From Oasisia sp. SBJ-2009 (lineage: Eukaryota; Annelida; Polychaeta; Sabellida; Siboglinidae): a DNA stretch of 64,000 nucleotides. Under the pieces are notes generated by a model. It was not told the DNA's origin. It searched no databases and saw only the letters and a program-made list of their open reading frames with translations. The stretch lies in contig OZ024856.1 of assembly GCA_964017155.1 (NCBI GenBank), forward strand, positions 4,253,825 to 4,317,824, read 5' to 3'. A program made the position numbers and the translations under genes. Below, piece by piece: positions 24,462-36,600 of the stretch (the first letter of the stretch is position 1; every line of letters begins with the position of its first letter).

Positions 24462-25834
24462 GGGTCATTCATTCCATGTCAAATCAATCAATTTTTGCAT
24501 CACCTGACTCTAAATTAAATTAAATTTAGTACAGTTGTTGGTTCACATGAGCATGTCAAAAAAAAAAATTTAAATCTAGGTCAAGTATCATTGAAGATAT
24601 AGGTCACTGAACTTTGGCCTGATTCGCATACTGACCGCTACATTAATGCCTGTAACTATGCTATTAATAAAGCTAGAGAAACAAACAATATATCATTGGA
24701 AAGCCAATAAACATGCACATATAACTGTCATCAAATTAAAACAATAGTGTAAATAAGAATGTTGTAATTTTTTAATTTGACTTTTGACCTCAGATACCAA
24801 AAAAATGTATCCTGATTTTGCTAATATTTTGCATACAGTATCTTATACTGTTGCAGAAGAGTCCCTGAAAATATTAGAGTGGGCAAATAATAATGTTAAG
24901 ACATACATTAAATTAAGTACACCCGATGTCACCCGTGGATGGAAAATTGCACCAGGATAGCACTGTTTAACCCAATACAAACTTATAGCACAATCTCTGT
25001 TTTTGCTAATATTGTGTACATAGGATCCAGTATTATTGCAGAAGAGTCCTTGAAAATATTAGAGTGGGTAAATAATCAGTTTAAGAGATACTTTAAATTA
25101 AGTACACCCGTGGATGAAAAATTGCACCAGGATAGCACTGTATAACCCAATACAGACATACAGCACAATATCTGATTTTGCTAATATTTTGCATAGATTA
25201 TCCTATACTATTGCAGAAAAGTCCCTGAAAATATTGGAGTGGGCAAATAATAATGTTCAGAGATACATTAAATTAAGTACACCCATGGATGACAAATGGC
25301 ACCAGGATAGCACTGTATAACCTGTGCAATACAAACATACAGCACAATCTCTGATTTATAAATCCATATATGTATATATGCTCACTAATTATATAATTGC
25401 TATTCAATATACCAGGGGTTATTTTTATGCAATTATCCACCAGAGGGACAAGATCATGCATATGTATATTTTGTCTGTAATGTTATGTGATTTGTGGCAT
25501 ACAGAGCAATGTTAAAGCATACAAATGACCAACTTGTATTACATAATACATATACAGTTGTAGTGCATAATATGTGCATTAGATTGAGAGATAATATGTC
25601 AAGTGATCTGATTGTTTCTCTAGCTTTATTAATAGCAGAGTTACAGGCATGAACTTAGCAGTCAGTATGCGATTTGGGTCAAAGTTCAGTGACCTATATC
25701 TTCAATGATACTTGACCTAGATTTTTATTTAATTTTTTATTTTGATATTCTCGCATGAGCCAACAACTGTACTAAATTTCATCAAAATTGGACTCGGTGA
25801 TGTTTTGAGTGATTGATTTGACATGGAAAGACCC
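24462..25834. mobile_element. Non-autonomous element with about 220-bp inverted arms and a tandem core
   Basis: The left arm (from GGGTCATTCATTCCATGTC) and the reverse complement of the right arm (GGGTCTTTCCATGTCAAATC) match imperfectly over about 220 bp, through CCATGTCAAATCAATCA, TTTAGTACAGTTGTTGG, ATCATTGAAGATATAGGTCA and a GCTAGAGAAACAA block. Between them lie three copies of a 175-bp repeat. There is no transposase, so it would be non-autonomous. Elements with inverted ends and a satellite-like core are known in bivalves and other invertebrates; membership of a named family is not established. Confidence 0.65.
24808..25350. repeat. 175-bp tandem repeat, three copies
   Basis: Three successive units start near 24808, 24995 and 25170, each beginning TCTGATTTTGCTAATATT (with variants) and containing GAGTGGGCAAATAATAATG and GCACCAGGATAGCACTGT. 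The first is about 12 bp longer because of a small internal duplication around ACACCCG. The period is not a multiple of three, so the similar short ORFs in neighbouring units are not a real protein. Confidence 0.85.
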
Positions 25835-26299
25835 ACATGCAAAGCTGACTGGGTAATTTATCAGGGACCCCCACAGAATAGTTTATAATTTTTATTTTTA
25901 TATGGAACGTTTATTTGGTCATTGACCCTCCAATGACAATGGGTGATAAAATGTCTTCACAGGAGCGTGACATCTGGCAAAGTATAGAGTGACTAAACTA
26001 GCTGTATGTGCTATGTACGTATGCTTACATGCACAAAGATAAGTGGTTACTAATTTACACATATTACATTGATATGCCTACAGGAATGAAGATAATTAAG
26101 TGGTTAAGTAGTATTTTATACATATCACATTGATAAACTTTCACAAAGTAAAAACATATCTCCATCAGTTACCAAATAATGAGCTGAATTATCAAAGATA
26201 TTCAACAATGACGAAAGCAACGCTGTTGGCAGTGAACATTTCCTGCATGGTTAAGTCGATACTTAATACATCAGTCACTTAGCAAGCATAGGCCATTTT

Positions 26300-26735
26300 G
26301 GCATCACTAACCTCCAAGTTTGATGAAATTTAGCACAACATTTGCATGGCTGACATGAGAGTTCACATAAAAAGTGCAAATTAGAACAAATCTCTAGGTG
26401 AAATATTATTGAAGATATAAAATACAGATCAGTGAACTTTGACCCGATTCACATACTAACCAATACATTAATCATTTAATGCCTATAGATAACTATGCAT
26501 TAGCACTAATAATTAAGGCTAGAAAGGCTAACACCGGGTATTCAGTTATATCTTGCCAATCAGTAATATACCAGTCAGTATGGGAATCGGGTCAAAGGTC
26601 AGTAACCTACATCATTAATATCACTTAACCTCATGTTTTATAATTTAAAGTTTTTATATTCTTATGTGATCCAACAACTGGGCTATATTTAATCAAAGTT
26701 GGTTGATATTTTGAGTGATTTGTTTGACTTGGATT
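26300..26735. mobile_element. Second, degenerate copy of the same inverted-repeat family
   Basis: The left part (GATGAAATTTAGCACAACAT, then ATTATTGAAGATATAAA and TGAACTTTGACCCGATTCAC) and the right part (GGGTCAAAGGTCAGTAACCT, then CAACAACTGGGCTATATTTA) are inverted relative to each other. Both resemble the arms at 24462-24690 and 25605-25834. This copy lacks the tandem core and is more decayed. Confidence 0.5.
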
Positions 26736-26747
26736 GATAGTCACCAT

Positions 26748-27538
26748 GTCTAAGGGCTTCCATAGTCCACAGTCCTAACTTTGATGGAGGCCATATCAAA
26801 CTCAGTCTTTGATAAGTAAGGTGTATGCTGTTCACAGATACAGTTGAGGTTATATTGGACATGTATACACACATCAGTTGCATGTTTTATGTGTTCTTTT
26901 GGAATAGTAATGGTTATAGTTGAATACAAAGCAGATATGATTAGATCAAATTCTATCAGGATTTGTATATGTTGAATGTTCAGCTTCAAAGTTGAATGGG
27001 AAAGTGAAACACAGTCAATGAGTCACTAAAGGACAACTCCTGTCTAGCACTGTTGAGTATAGAAGAGGGCGTTTCTGGGCGTCCAATGTGTTTCACTCGA
27101 CTCACTGTATCGTCAGACGCAATAAATAGTCAGGTGGTGTATGCTGAAATAAGTTGCTAATATACAATGTGAAACGTGGCTGGAGCTTATCTAAAATTTA
27201 TGCAGATCTGTGTGTTGAAATAAAAAAGGTGCGTTGCGGTGTGAAGTCCATGTTGTGGTAGGCAGGATGTGTGAGAACCGGTCTAGACCGCTTAACCACC
27301 GTCTAAGGGCTTCCATAGTCCACAGTCCTAAATTTGACTGAGGCCATATCAAACTCGAATCTTTGATAAGTAAAGTGTATGCTGTTCACAAATAAAGTTT
27401 ACAGGTTACTGGGCATGTACACACACAACAGTTGTATGTTTTAGGTGTTATTTTGGCATAGTAATTGCTGTAGTAATACAAAGCAGATATGATTGGATCA
27501 AATACTATCATGATTTTTATATTTTGAATGTTGCTTCC
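26748..27538. repeat. Direct duplication of about 240 bp upstream of the S9 peptidase gene
   Basis: 26748-26988 and 27301-27538 are direct copies with scattered changes. Both start GTCTAAGGGCTTCCATAGTC and share ATATCAAACTC, TTTGATAAGTAA, GTGTATGCTGTTCACA and ACAAAGCAGATATGATTRGA. The second copy ends exactly at the TTGCTTCCAG acceptor preceding the first coding exon. The duplicate may have carried the acceptor or regulatory sequence with it. Confidence 0.85.
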
Positions 27539-27613
27539 AGAGAAAGGACACGTTTGGTGCAGTTGCTGTATGCTAAGTCGACCTTACACATTGGAGAGAG
27601 TTCAGTTCGAGGC

Positions 27614-30600
27614 ATGACTACCAAGGTGAGAGCGATGACCTATGGGGGTTGGAAGTCTCCCATCACAAGCCAACTGGCCACGGAGAGCAGTGTCAGCTTC
27701 TCGGAGTTGCACGTTGACAAAGCAAAAGGGAACCAAGGTATGTTATAAACCGTGAGTAACAGCATTGTGACAACAATTGACCTGCTCACAGATTGATCAG
27801 TCTCAAAATATCCCATGTCACCATGTGATACATGTGCTGTATCTGTCACCGTGTGATACATGTGCTGTATATGTCACCGTGTGATACAGTTGCTGTATCT
27901 GTCACCATGTGATACAAGTGCTGTATCTGTCACCGTGTGATATGTGTGCTGTATCTGTCACTGTGATACATGTGCTGTATCTGTCACTGTGTGATACATG
28001 TGCTGTATCTGTCACCATATGATGCAAGTGCTGTATCTGTCAACGTGTGATGCAGGTGCTGTATCTGTCAACGTGTGATACAAATGCTGTATCTGTCACC
28101 GTGTGATACAGGTGCTGTATCTGTCACCATGTTATACAGGTGCTGTATCTGTCACCGTGTGATGCAGGTGCTGTATCTGTCACCATGTGATACAGGTGCT
28201 GTATCTGTCACCGTGTGATACAGGTGCTGTATCTGTCACCATGTGATACAGGTGCTGTATCTGTCACCGTGTGATACAGGTGCTGTATCTGTCACCGTGT
28301 GATACAGGTGCTGTATCTGTCACCATGTGATACAGGTGCTGTATCTGTCACCGTGTGATACAGGTGCTGTATCTGTCATCGTGTGATACAGGTGCTGTAT
28401 CTGTCACCATATGATATAGGTGCTGTATCTGTCAACGTGTGATACAGGTGCTGTGTACTGGTCAGAGCTGCGGTTTGACGAGGCAGGTAGATATGTGATC
28501 TGTTCCCGCGCCAAGGACAAGGGGGACATCACAGAGTGGACACCTAAAGACTTCAGCGCGCGCACACGTGTGCATGAGTACGGTGGCGGCGCATTCTTCG
28601 TGCACGACGCCGCGGTTTACTTCTCAAACTTTGTCGACCAGCGACTCTACATGCAGAGTTCACCCAGTGACTCGCCACGACCTTTGACCCCAGACAACAG
28701 CGGTTGGCGGTATTCCGATGGCCAGTACAACACAGTGGTACGTCTGCCTATAATTGGCGTAAAACAGAGCAATTTGTCGTGTTTTACATACTGCTAGTTT
28801 GTACTTACAAATAGTGTTTAATAACTACAATCCATCCACCGAGCAACACACGTACGTGTTTATGGTGGTAGCACCTGGAGGTCTGGTCACAGTCACCACA
28901 CGGGGGTCTCCAGGAGGCAAAAGACTCTCTAAAAAGACACAGCACATAATCACAAATGCATCAATAGAAAAGTAAATTGTTGTGGTTTTTGAAATACATC
29001 TTCAGTTAACAGGTCAGAGGTCAATGGCGTAGTGAACAGAATGGACATAGAACGACATGTTGAAGGACTGGTACAATCTGTATTAGTATACATAATATGT
29101 ACACATATATAAAATAACAAATATAGGTTTGTTATGTTGTGCCACATTTGTTTCCAGGCTAGTTCACTATCCTTCACTGTGTATGTTTAAAATGTATGCA
29201 AATTATTGTTTTTCCAGCTGAAGCGAATATTCTGTGTGCGAGAGGATCACAGCCTGGTGGAGAAGGGGGAGGGTAAAGAGGCCGTCAACACAGTCGTGTG
29301 TATCAACCCCGACACACAGGAGCAGCACGTACTGGTGGGTGACACTTGATCAGGACTGTCTCATCAGACACATAGTTTGATTCAAGTTATACTTTACGTA
29401 GGTCTAAAGTAGGTCTAAAATCGAATGTGTTTTTGTTTTGTATTGGGAGACGTTGTTTCGTGAAATAAATTTGATTTAAATAGTCTTTAAAGTATATGTA
29501 TTTCTGGGTAGTCCCAATGTATACATTGCATAGGTATCACATTGTATTTCTTACGTATCCGTCTTCTGATGAAGAATTTTCATTTTGAAAAAAACAATGC
29601 TTTGTTATGTAGTCATGTCTCATTGATCTGAACTCTTTGGTTCCCAAAGGTTTTGGTTGGATAAACGAAAGGTGCGGATTAGTGATACACCTTATTATAC
29701 ATGGTGTCAAGATGGTTCCCACACAAAACGTGTGGATTGCGAAACAACAGATTATTAAAGGGAAAACAAAGGCAACGGTTTGGTGATATAGGCCTAATAG
29801 AGCTAAGAAAAACTAACAATTTCCAACCTCAATCACATTTTTAACGTCAGCGGTTTAGCAGAAAAACATTGTAGAACATATATCTATAGAAAGTCTATGG
29901 AAAATGCCATTTTAGAAAAACAGTGACGTATGAGACTCGCCGCCACTGATAGGCGGTTGTTGTACTACTTCTTGGCAACTCCGTCGGGTGGCGCTGTGAC
30001 TTTGCGCTCACAAAAGAGCGTAAATAATAAAATTGATTTTCTGATTCTTCGTCTGACGGAAATAGCACGGATTCAGAAGTGGCTGGATATAGATTTCAGC
30101 CACAGACAAAGGCCTGTGTTGTCAGTCAGACCAGATGTGCGTGGTGGTGAAGACCCAAGGGAAATTGAAATGACGAGAAGAGAAACAACCAGTCCAGAGG
30201 CAGACACGGCATCGACTGGTGTCAACAATGACATGTACTGTCCGACCTAACCATGAAAACGACCGCCAGCAGCCGCCAAACTTCTCATCACTTGTCTTAC
30301 ATACATATACATACACTATGTTATAAAATAAAATCACTTGCATTCCTCTAACGAAGAAAATTCACAAAAGTAACTCGATCGCAGATCCCGACGGCAACTC
30401 AGGCTCTTCGGTTACCGTAACATCGCTATAAAAGTTATATTTACACAAAATAACGTTAGGCGGCGCGGTGGTGCGCGCGAATATTTATAAACTTTATTTA
30501 CTGCATTAGCACGCGCGAAATAGTTTAATTAATCAAGTAATAATTAATTATTATCATTACAAAGATCTTCAGAAAATATTAAGTTTTCTTATAATATAAT

Positions 30601-33600
30601 TATAATATTTCTTTTCTTATACACTGTAGCGCCAAATCCATAATTGTTTGTGGCGCTTCACAATATGATGTTATTAAAATATATGCAATAAGAAGAATGC
30701 TACCCACAGGTAATATTAAAAAAATAAAAAAAATGCATGTGTTTGCATAAAATTACGTGTTGTTCGATGATGTCACATTGTTAATTTTCAGAATATTTCT
30801 ATAAACATCCCGCGTGTACTGCAAGCATGCAAGCTTATATTATATAAACGATGTTTTTAACAATGATAACGAAACAATAACATATTATTATTTTTGAATG
30901 CTCCAAAACCTTCTTTTTCTACCACCATATATTTCCCATATTATATTCATATTCTACTTAAATTTCAGTGATTTATTGTCCCGATAATTAATACAGTGTT
31001 TTGTCCAAAAATAATTATTATTACATATCTGGTGGTGGAAATATAATTCATGAGTAGAAAAATGTATAGCTTCAAGAATATTTTCTTATGCATACTGTGT
31101 GTATGTGCTGAATGAAAATTATTGTTACGTCGTAATTATTTTACCATCTTAATTATTTATTACCTTTACATTAATTTACCACTATTGTTGTTATGGAATT
31201 TGTATGGGTTCTTTTTAATACTGATAGGTCACTTAGTTAATTACATAGACACACATATTTTCATTATTTATTTTGAAATATTTGTGGGTAGTATTCTTCT
31301 TATTGTATTTTTAATAGCAGTATGTTGTGAAGCGCCACAACCAATTATGGATGTAACGCTATATAAATAAAATACTATATTATAATAAAACTTATAATTT
31401 CCTGCAAATCATAGTGATGATAATAATTAATTATTACTATATTATTTACAATTAATTAAACTATTTTGCGCGTGCGAATGCAGTAAGTAAAGTTTATCAA
31501 TATTCGCGCGCACAAACGTGCCGTACCGTCTAATGGCATTTTGTGTAAGGCTAACTTATATTTGCGATTTTACGGTACCGGCCAGCGGTCATCGAAATTG
31601 CCGTCGACGTCAGCGTGTTTGTTTTATGGATTTTCTTCGTTAGAGCAATGCAAGTGATTTTATTTTATAACGTAGTGTATGTATATGTATGTAACATACG
31701 TTAGGATAAGTTTGGCGGCTGTTGGTGGTCGTTTTGATGGTTAGGTCAATCAAATTGGGTCGTCTTGGATCGGCGCTGTGTCTGTGACTGTCCCAACGAA
31801 TCGACCGAAACACTGTTTCAGTTCTGCTCGATTCAAAGGTTAACAAGAAGACAGATACTGTCTTTCACTGTACTGTTACCATAGGCGTATGAGGAACAGT
31901 GTGGCATATTGCTGTCGCGATTTCGTGGTAAACCGACGTAAGGCAACTTTGAGCGTACCGCTTGGCTCTCTGTTATGACAGCTGAACCAGCAGACGACTC
32001 TCTGACGTATTACTTTTCCAAACTGCTGGGTTGTGATTGGTTGCAAGGTCCAAGATGGGCCGGTTCATGGTGTCGGTGATTTAGCTAGATTTTCACACTT
32101 TAAGACCACTTTCTGAGGTAACCACTAAGGTGAAAAATTGGATTGTAGATGCAAATGATTAGCTAGTGTAAACTCTTTTAGGTGCATAACACTAAACTGT
32201 TGCCTTTTTTTTCACTTTAAAGTTTTTACAGAGATCAGCATTTTTCAAATTGTTTTACCAAACACGAATGATATGATATATTTATGTTTCACTAAATTTC
32301 AGGCGAGTGGGTGTGACTTCTACTCATGTCCACGGGTGACAGCAGATGGCAGCACCATCGCATGGGTTCAGTGGAATCATCCAAACATGGTGTGTTATGA
32401 TTATGTGTTGCTTTTTTTAAAGGTATCATTCTTATGTGGTATGAATGTCAGACGGTGGTAAACTTTATCTGAATTTATCTGAAATTGCCAACAGTAAATT
32501 TATTAAATGGCAAGGTTGCTATACATAAGTGACACTTGTGTCTTGCTGTAGTCGTGGTCAATGACAATTGTGTCCTGTTGCGTCCTCTTGTAGCCGTGGT
32601 CAATGACAGTTACCGGTATGTCTGTTGTAGCCATGGTCAGTGACACTTATCTCCGGTTGTAGCTGTGGTCAATGACACTTGTGTCCTGTCATATCCTGTT
32701 GTAGCTGTGGTCAATGACACTTGTGTCCTGTCATGTCCTGTTGTAGCTGTGGTCAATGACACTTGTGTCTTGTCATGTCCTGTTGTAGCTGTGGTCAATA
32801 ACACTTGTGTCCTGTCATGTCCTGTTGTAGCTGTGGTCAATGACACTTGTGTCTTGTCATGTCCTGTTGTAGCTGTGGTCAATGACACTTGTGTCCTGTC
32901 ATGTCCTGTTGTAGCTGTGGTCAATAACACTTGTGTCCTGTCATGTCCTGTTGTAGCTGTGGTCAATGACACTTGTGTCTTGTCATGTCCTGTTGTAGCT
33001 GTGGTCAATGACACTTGTGTCCTGTCATGTCCTGTTGTAGCTGTGGTCAATAACACTTGTGTCCTGTCATGTCCTGTTGTAGCTGTGGTCAGTGACACTT
33101 GTGTCCTGTCATGTCCTGTTGTAGCTGTGGTCAGTGACACTTGTCCTGTTGTGTCCTGTTGTAGCCGTGGGATGACACGGAGCTGTGGGTGGCTGAGCTG
33201 GAGAGTTCTGGAGACGGCATCAAGAAAGACTCCACAAGGAAGGTTTGTACTTGTCTAATGGAAAAGATGTGTGTTAAATACATTTATAAACCCGTCCAGA
33301 AATCATGTTGTTAATGGGCTGTTTTTGTATGGAATATTAGTCAGATGATGTAATTTCCAGGTGATTATTTGATAGCATAATTAACTAAGTAATGTCATGA
33401 TGACAGCAGACCTGGTTATCTTTTACTGCATTACGTAGCTTTTTCTGATAAAACGGCGAACTGGTAAACTTTAAAAACAAATTAATAGCATAACTTTAAT
33501 CGATCAGTTTCAAAGAAATGCTTTGCAATGTCAACATCTAAACACAGTCATAATTGTTTGAAAATGTCATGATGTTATGTCTGTGAACATTGTTGTTTGC

Positions 33601-36600
33601 TATATTTAAATAAATACTTGTAATGTTGACATCATCTCTCCTACTTATAATATTGACTTCTACAGTGTGCTCTCCTACTTATAATATTGACTTCTACAGT
33701 GTGCCCTCCTACTTATAATATTGACTTCTACAGTGTGCCCTCCTACTTATAATATTGACTTCTACAGTGTGCCCTCCTACTTGTCCTCTACCATTTCACC
33801 TCAATCAATGGCAGTCACCAAGAACATATCTACTAAAGACAAACTTACTTGACATTTATAAAAAATACAAATGTTTACGTTAGTTGTGACCAATATTGAC
33901 ACCAGGTGGCTGGCGGCAAGGGTGTCAGCATCATGTACCCGAACTGGACTTCTGACAACGAACTTTTGTACATAAGCGATCAGTCTGATTGGTGGAATCT
34001 GTATCACCTGACGGCCGATGGAAAACACGTGAACCTGCACGCTGTCAACAAGGAGCTGGGAAGTCCCCAGTGGGTGTTTGCAGATTACCCCTACGACCTT
34101 GACACCAAGGGCAGGGTGGTCACCTCGTACGGAAAAGTAAGACATTCTTTATCTATCATGATTTATCAACTGTTATTACTATTATTTATTTATGTTTAAT
34201 TTGTAATATAATTAACTCATTTTATTTATATTTTATATTTAATACTATTATGACTAATATTATTTATTTTACAATTGCATTTCTATTTTAACTTGTTTTA
34301 AAGGAATTTTTTAAAAGTTGTAATAACTTTAATTGCCAGAAAAAATGCAGTCATATTATTATTATTACTGTTCCTCTCTATTATGTTTTCATGAGAACAA
34401 TACTAAATGAAATGTTCCAACACAGTTGTTTGATAAAAAATTAAAAGTTATATTTATGTGTAATTTTATTGCAGATTATTTCTTGTTTTGATTTGCCATG
34501 TTTCTATACTCATTTAGTTGTTTAGTGATTGTGTGATGATCATGTCTTGAATCTATGGCCCAGTATTGGGGATTTTCACAAATAATACCACAACCACAGT
34601 AGCCAGCCTGACACTGACTGTGCCTGCCATGTCTGTTGTCTGTAGGAGTTTGCTGTACTGGACTTGAAGACCAAAGACTACCGCATCGTGGCCACTGGAT
34701 ACACCTCGCACGGTCACATCGGCTTCCTGCCAGACTCGGACCTCGTCTACTGCACGGCAGGAAGTCCAACTCACTTCCCCTGTGTCATCAGTGTCGACGT
34801 TGACAAGACACAAGTATGTCACCAAGTCACTTTATTATCATTGTTAGTTATCATTACCTAAGACAAATGTTGTTCTATGTTCCACGCAGAGTTCTGTTTA
34901 TACAACAAATGCCACCAGCAGTCTGGGCTGTAACACAGGCAGTCTACTTGTCAGCGGTTGCCATGGTTACAGTGTTGGACTCTGCTGAGAGATTCTAGGT
35001 TTGAATCCTACACAGTACAGAAACAAGCTCTCTGGAAAAAGCCCCCAGAAAAAAGCCATGCAGAAATCAACCCCCCAGGAAAGAGACCCTATATTCTGCT
35101 ATACAACTAGGCTTTTATAGTATATTTGTCTTTGATTTTATTTCCCATTGAAACACATGTATTTCTATAAGTTAGTGTGACATATGATTATTTTATAAAG
35201 GACATGACAAATTTTAAAGCATGTGAGAGAATATTGACAACTTTCATTTGTGGTCAACAATGCAACTGATCCAGGTCCAGATTCATTAGTTGAATGACAC
35301 CTCGTATGAGCATAATATTATAACCACTATATGTGCAGATTAGTCAGTTAATAGAATACACTGGATACTGGAAACAAGAAGAACTCTGAGTTTGTAGGTG
35401 ACAGTCTTGAAGGAGTCTTGCTCTGTGTTTGTAGGTGACAGTCTTGAAGGAGTCCCACTCTTGAGTTTGTAGGTGACAGTCTTGAAGGAGTCTCACTCTG
35501 TGTTTGTAGATGACAGTCTTGAAGGAGTCCCACTCTTGAGTTTGTAGGTGACAGTCTTGAAGGAGTCTCACTCTGTGCTTGTAGGTGACAGTCTTGAAGG
35601 AGTCTCGCTCTGTGCTTGTAGGTGACAGTCTTGAAGGAGTCTCACTCTGTGTTTGTAGATGACAGTCTTGAAGGAGTCCCACTCTTGAGTTTGTAGGTGA
35701 CAGTCTTGAAGGAGTCTCACTCTGTGCTTGTAGGTGACAGTCTTGAAGGAGTCTCACTCTGTGCTTGTAGGTGACAGTCTTGAAGGAGTCTCGCTCTGTG
35801 CTTGTAGGTGACAGTCTTGAAGGAGTCTCACTCTGTGCTTGTAGGTGACAGTCTTGAAGGAGTCTTACTCTGTGCTTGTAGGTGACAGTCTTGAAGGAGT
35901 CTCACTCTGTGCTTGTAGGTGACAGTCTTGAAGGAGTCTCGCTCTGTGCTTGTAGGTGACAGTCTTGAAGGAGTCTCGCTATGTGCTTGTAGGTGACAGT
36001 CTTGAAGGAGTCTCACTCTGTGCTTGTAGGTGACAGTCTTGAAGGAGTCTCACTCTGTGCTTGTAGGTGACAGTCTTGAAGGAGTCTCACTCTGTGCTTG
36101 TAGGTGACAGTCTTGAAGGAGTCTCACTCTGTGCTTGTAGGTGACAGTCTTGAAGGAGTCTCGCTCTGTGCTTGTAGGTGACAGTCTTGAAGGAGTCTCG
36201 CTCTGTGCTTGTAGGTGACAGTCTTGAAGGAGTCTCGCTCTGTGCTTGTAGGTGACAGTCTTGAAGGAGTCTCGCTCTGTGCTTGTAGGTGACAGTCTTG
36301 AAGGAGTCTCGCTCTGTGCCTGTGGACAAGGCCTATCTGAGTGTACCAGAAGAGATCAGTTGGCCAACAGGCAAAGATCAAGTGTCTCATGGATACTTCT
36401 ACCCTCCAAAGGTGTGTACGTGTGTCCACAATTGTTTTAAATATTTATATATGCATACATACATTCATGTTTAATTGTTATATTTGTAATGAAGTAGGCA
36501 GTGTTGAAAAACACATTTGTTGACTGCGATAATTAAACGCCACCGTGTTTGTATTTTCTTTATAGTTTATGGCAGCTTGTGAAGTAAGTTGGTAGAGTTG

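Noticed and set aside
24939..25320. Two similar 68-codon ORFs in succession (SLKILEW motif)
   Set aside because: They are the same part of a 175-bp tandem repeat whose period is not a multiple of three, so no common reading frame exists across units.
29930..30250. 106-codon ORF in S9 intron 3
   Set aside because: It overlaps the arm of the foldback element and has no recognisable domain.
32637..33258. Long ORFs on both strands ([14 protein letters not shown] and [14 protein letters not shown] repeats)
   Set aside because: The 42-nt period keeps frames open. They are out of frame with the peptidase and consist only of the minisatellite.
34940..35020. Functional tRNA gene
   Set aside because: Box A and box B are present but the arms do not form a tRNA cloverleaf by eye; same for the other three SINE-like pieces.
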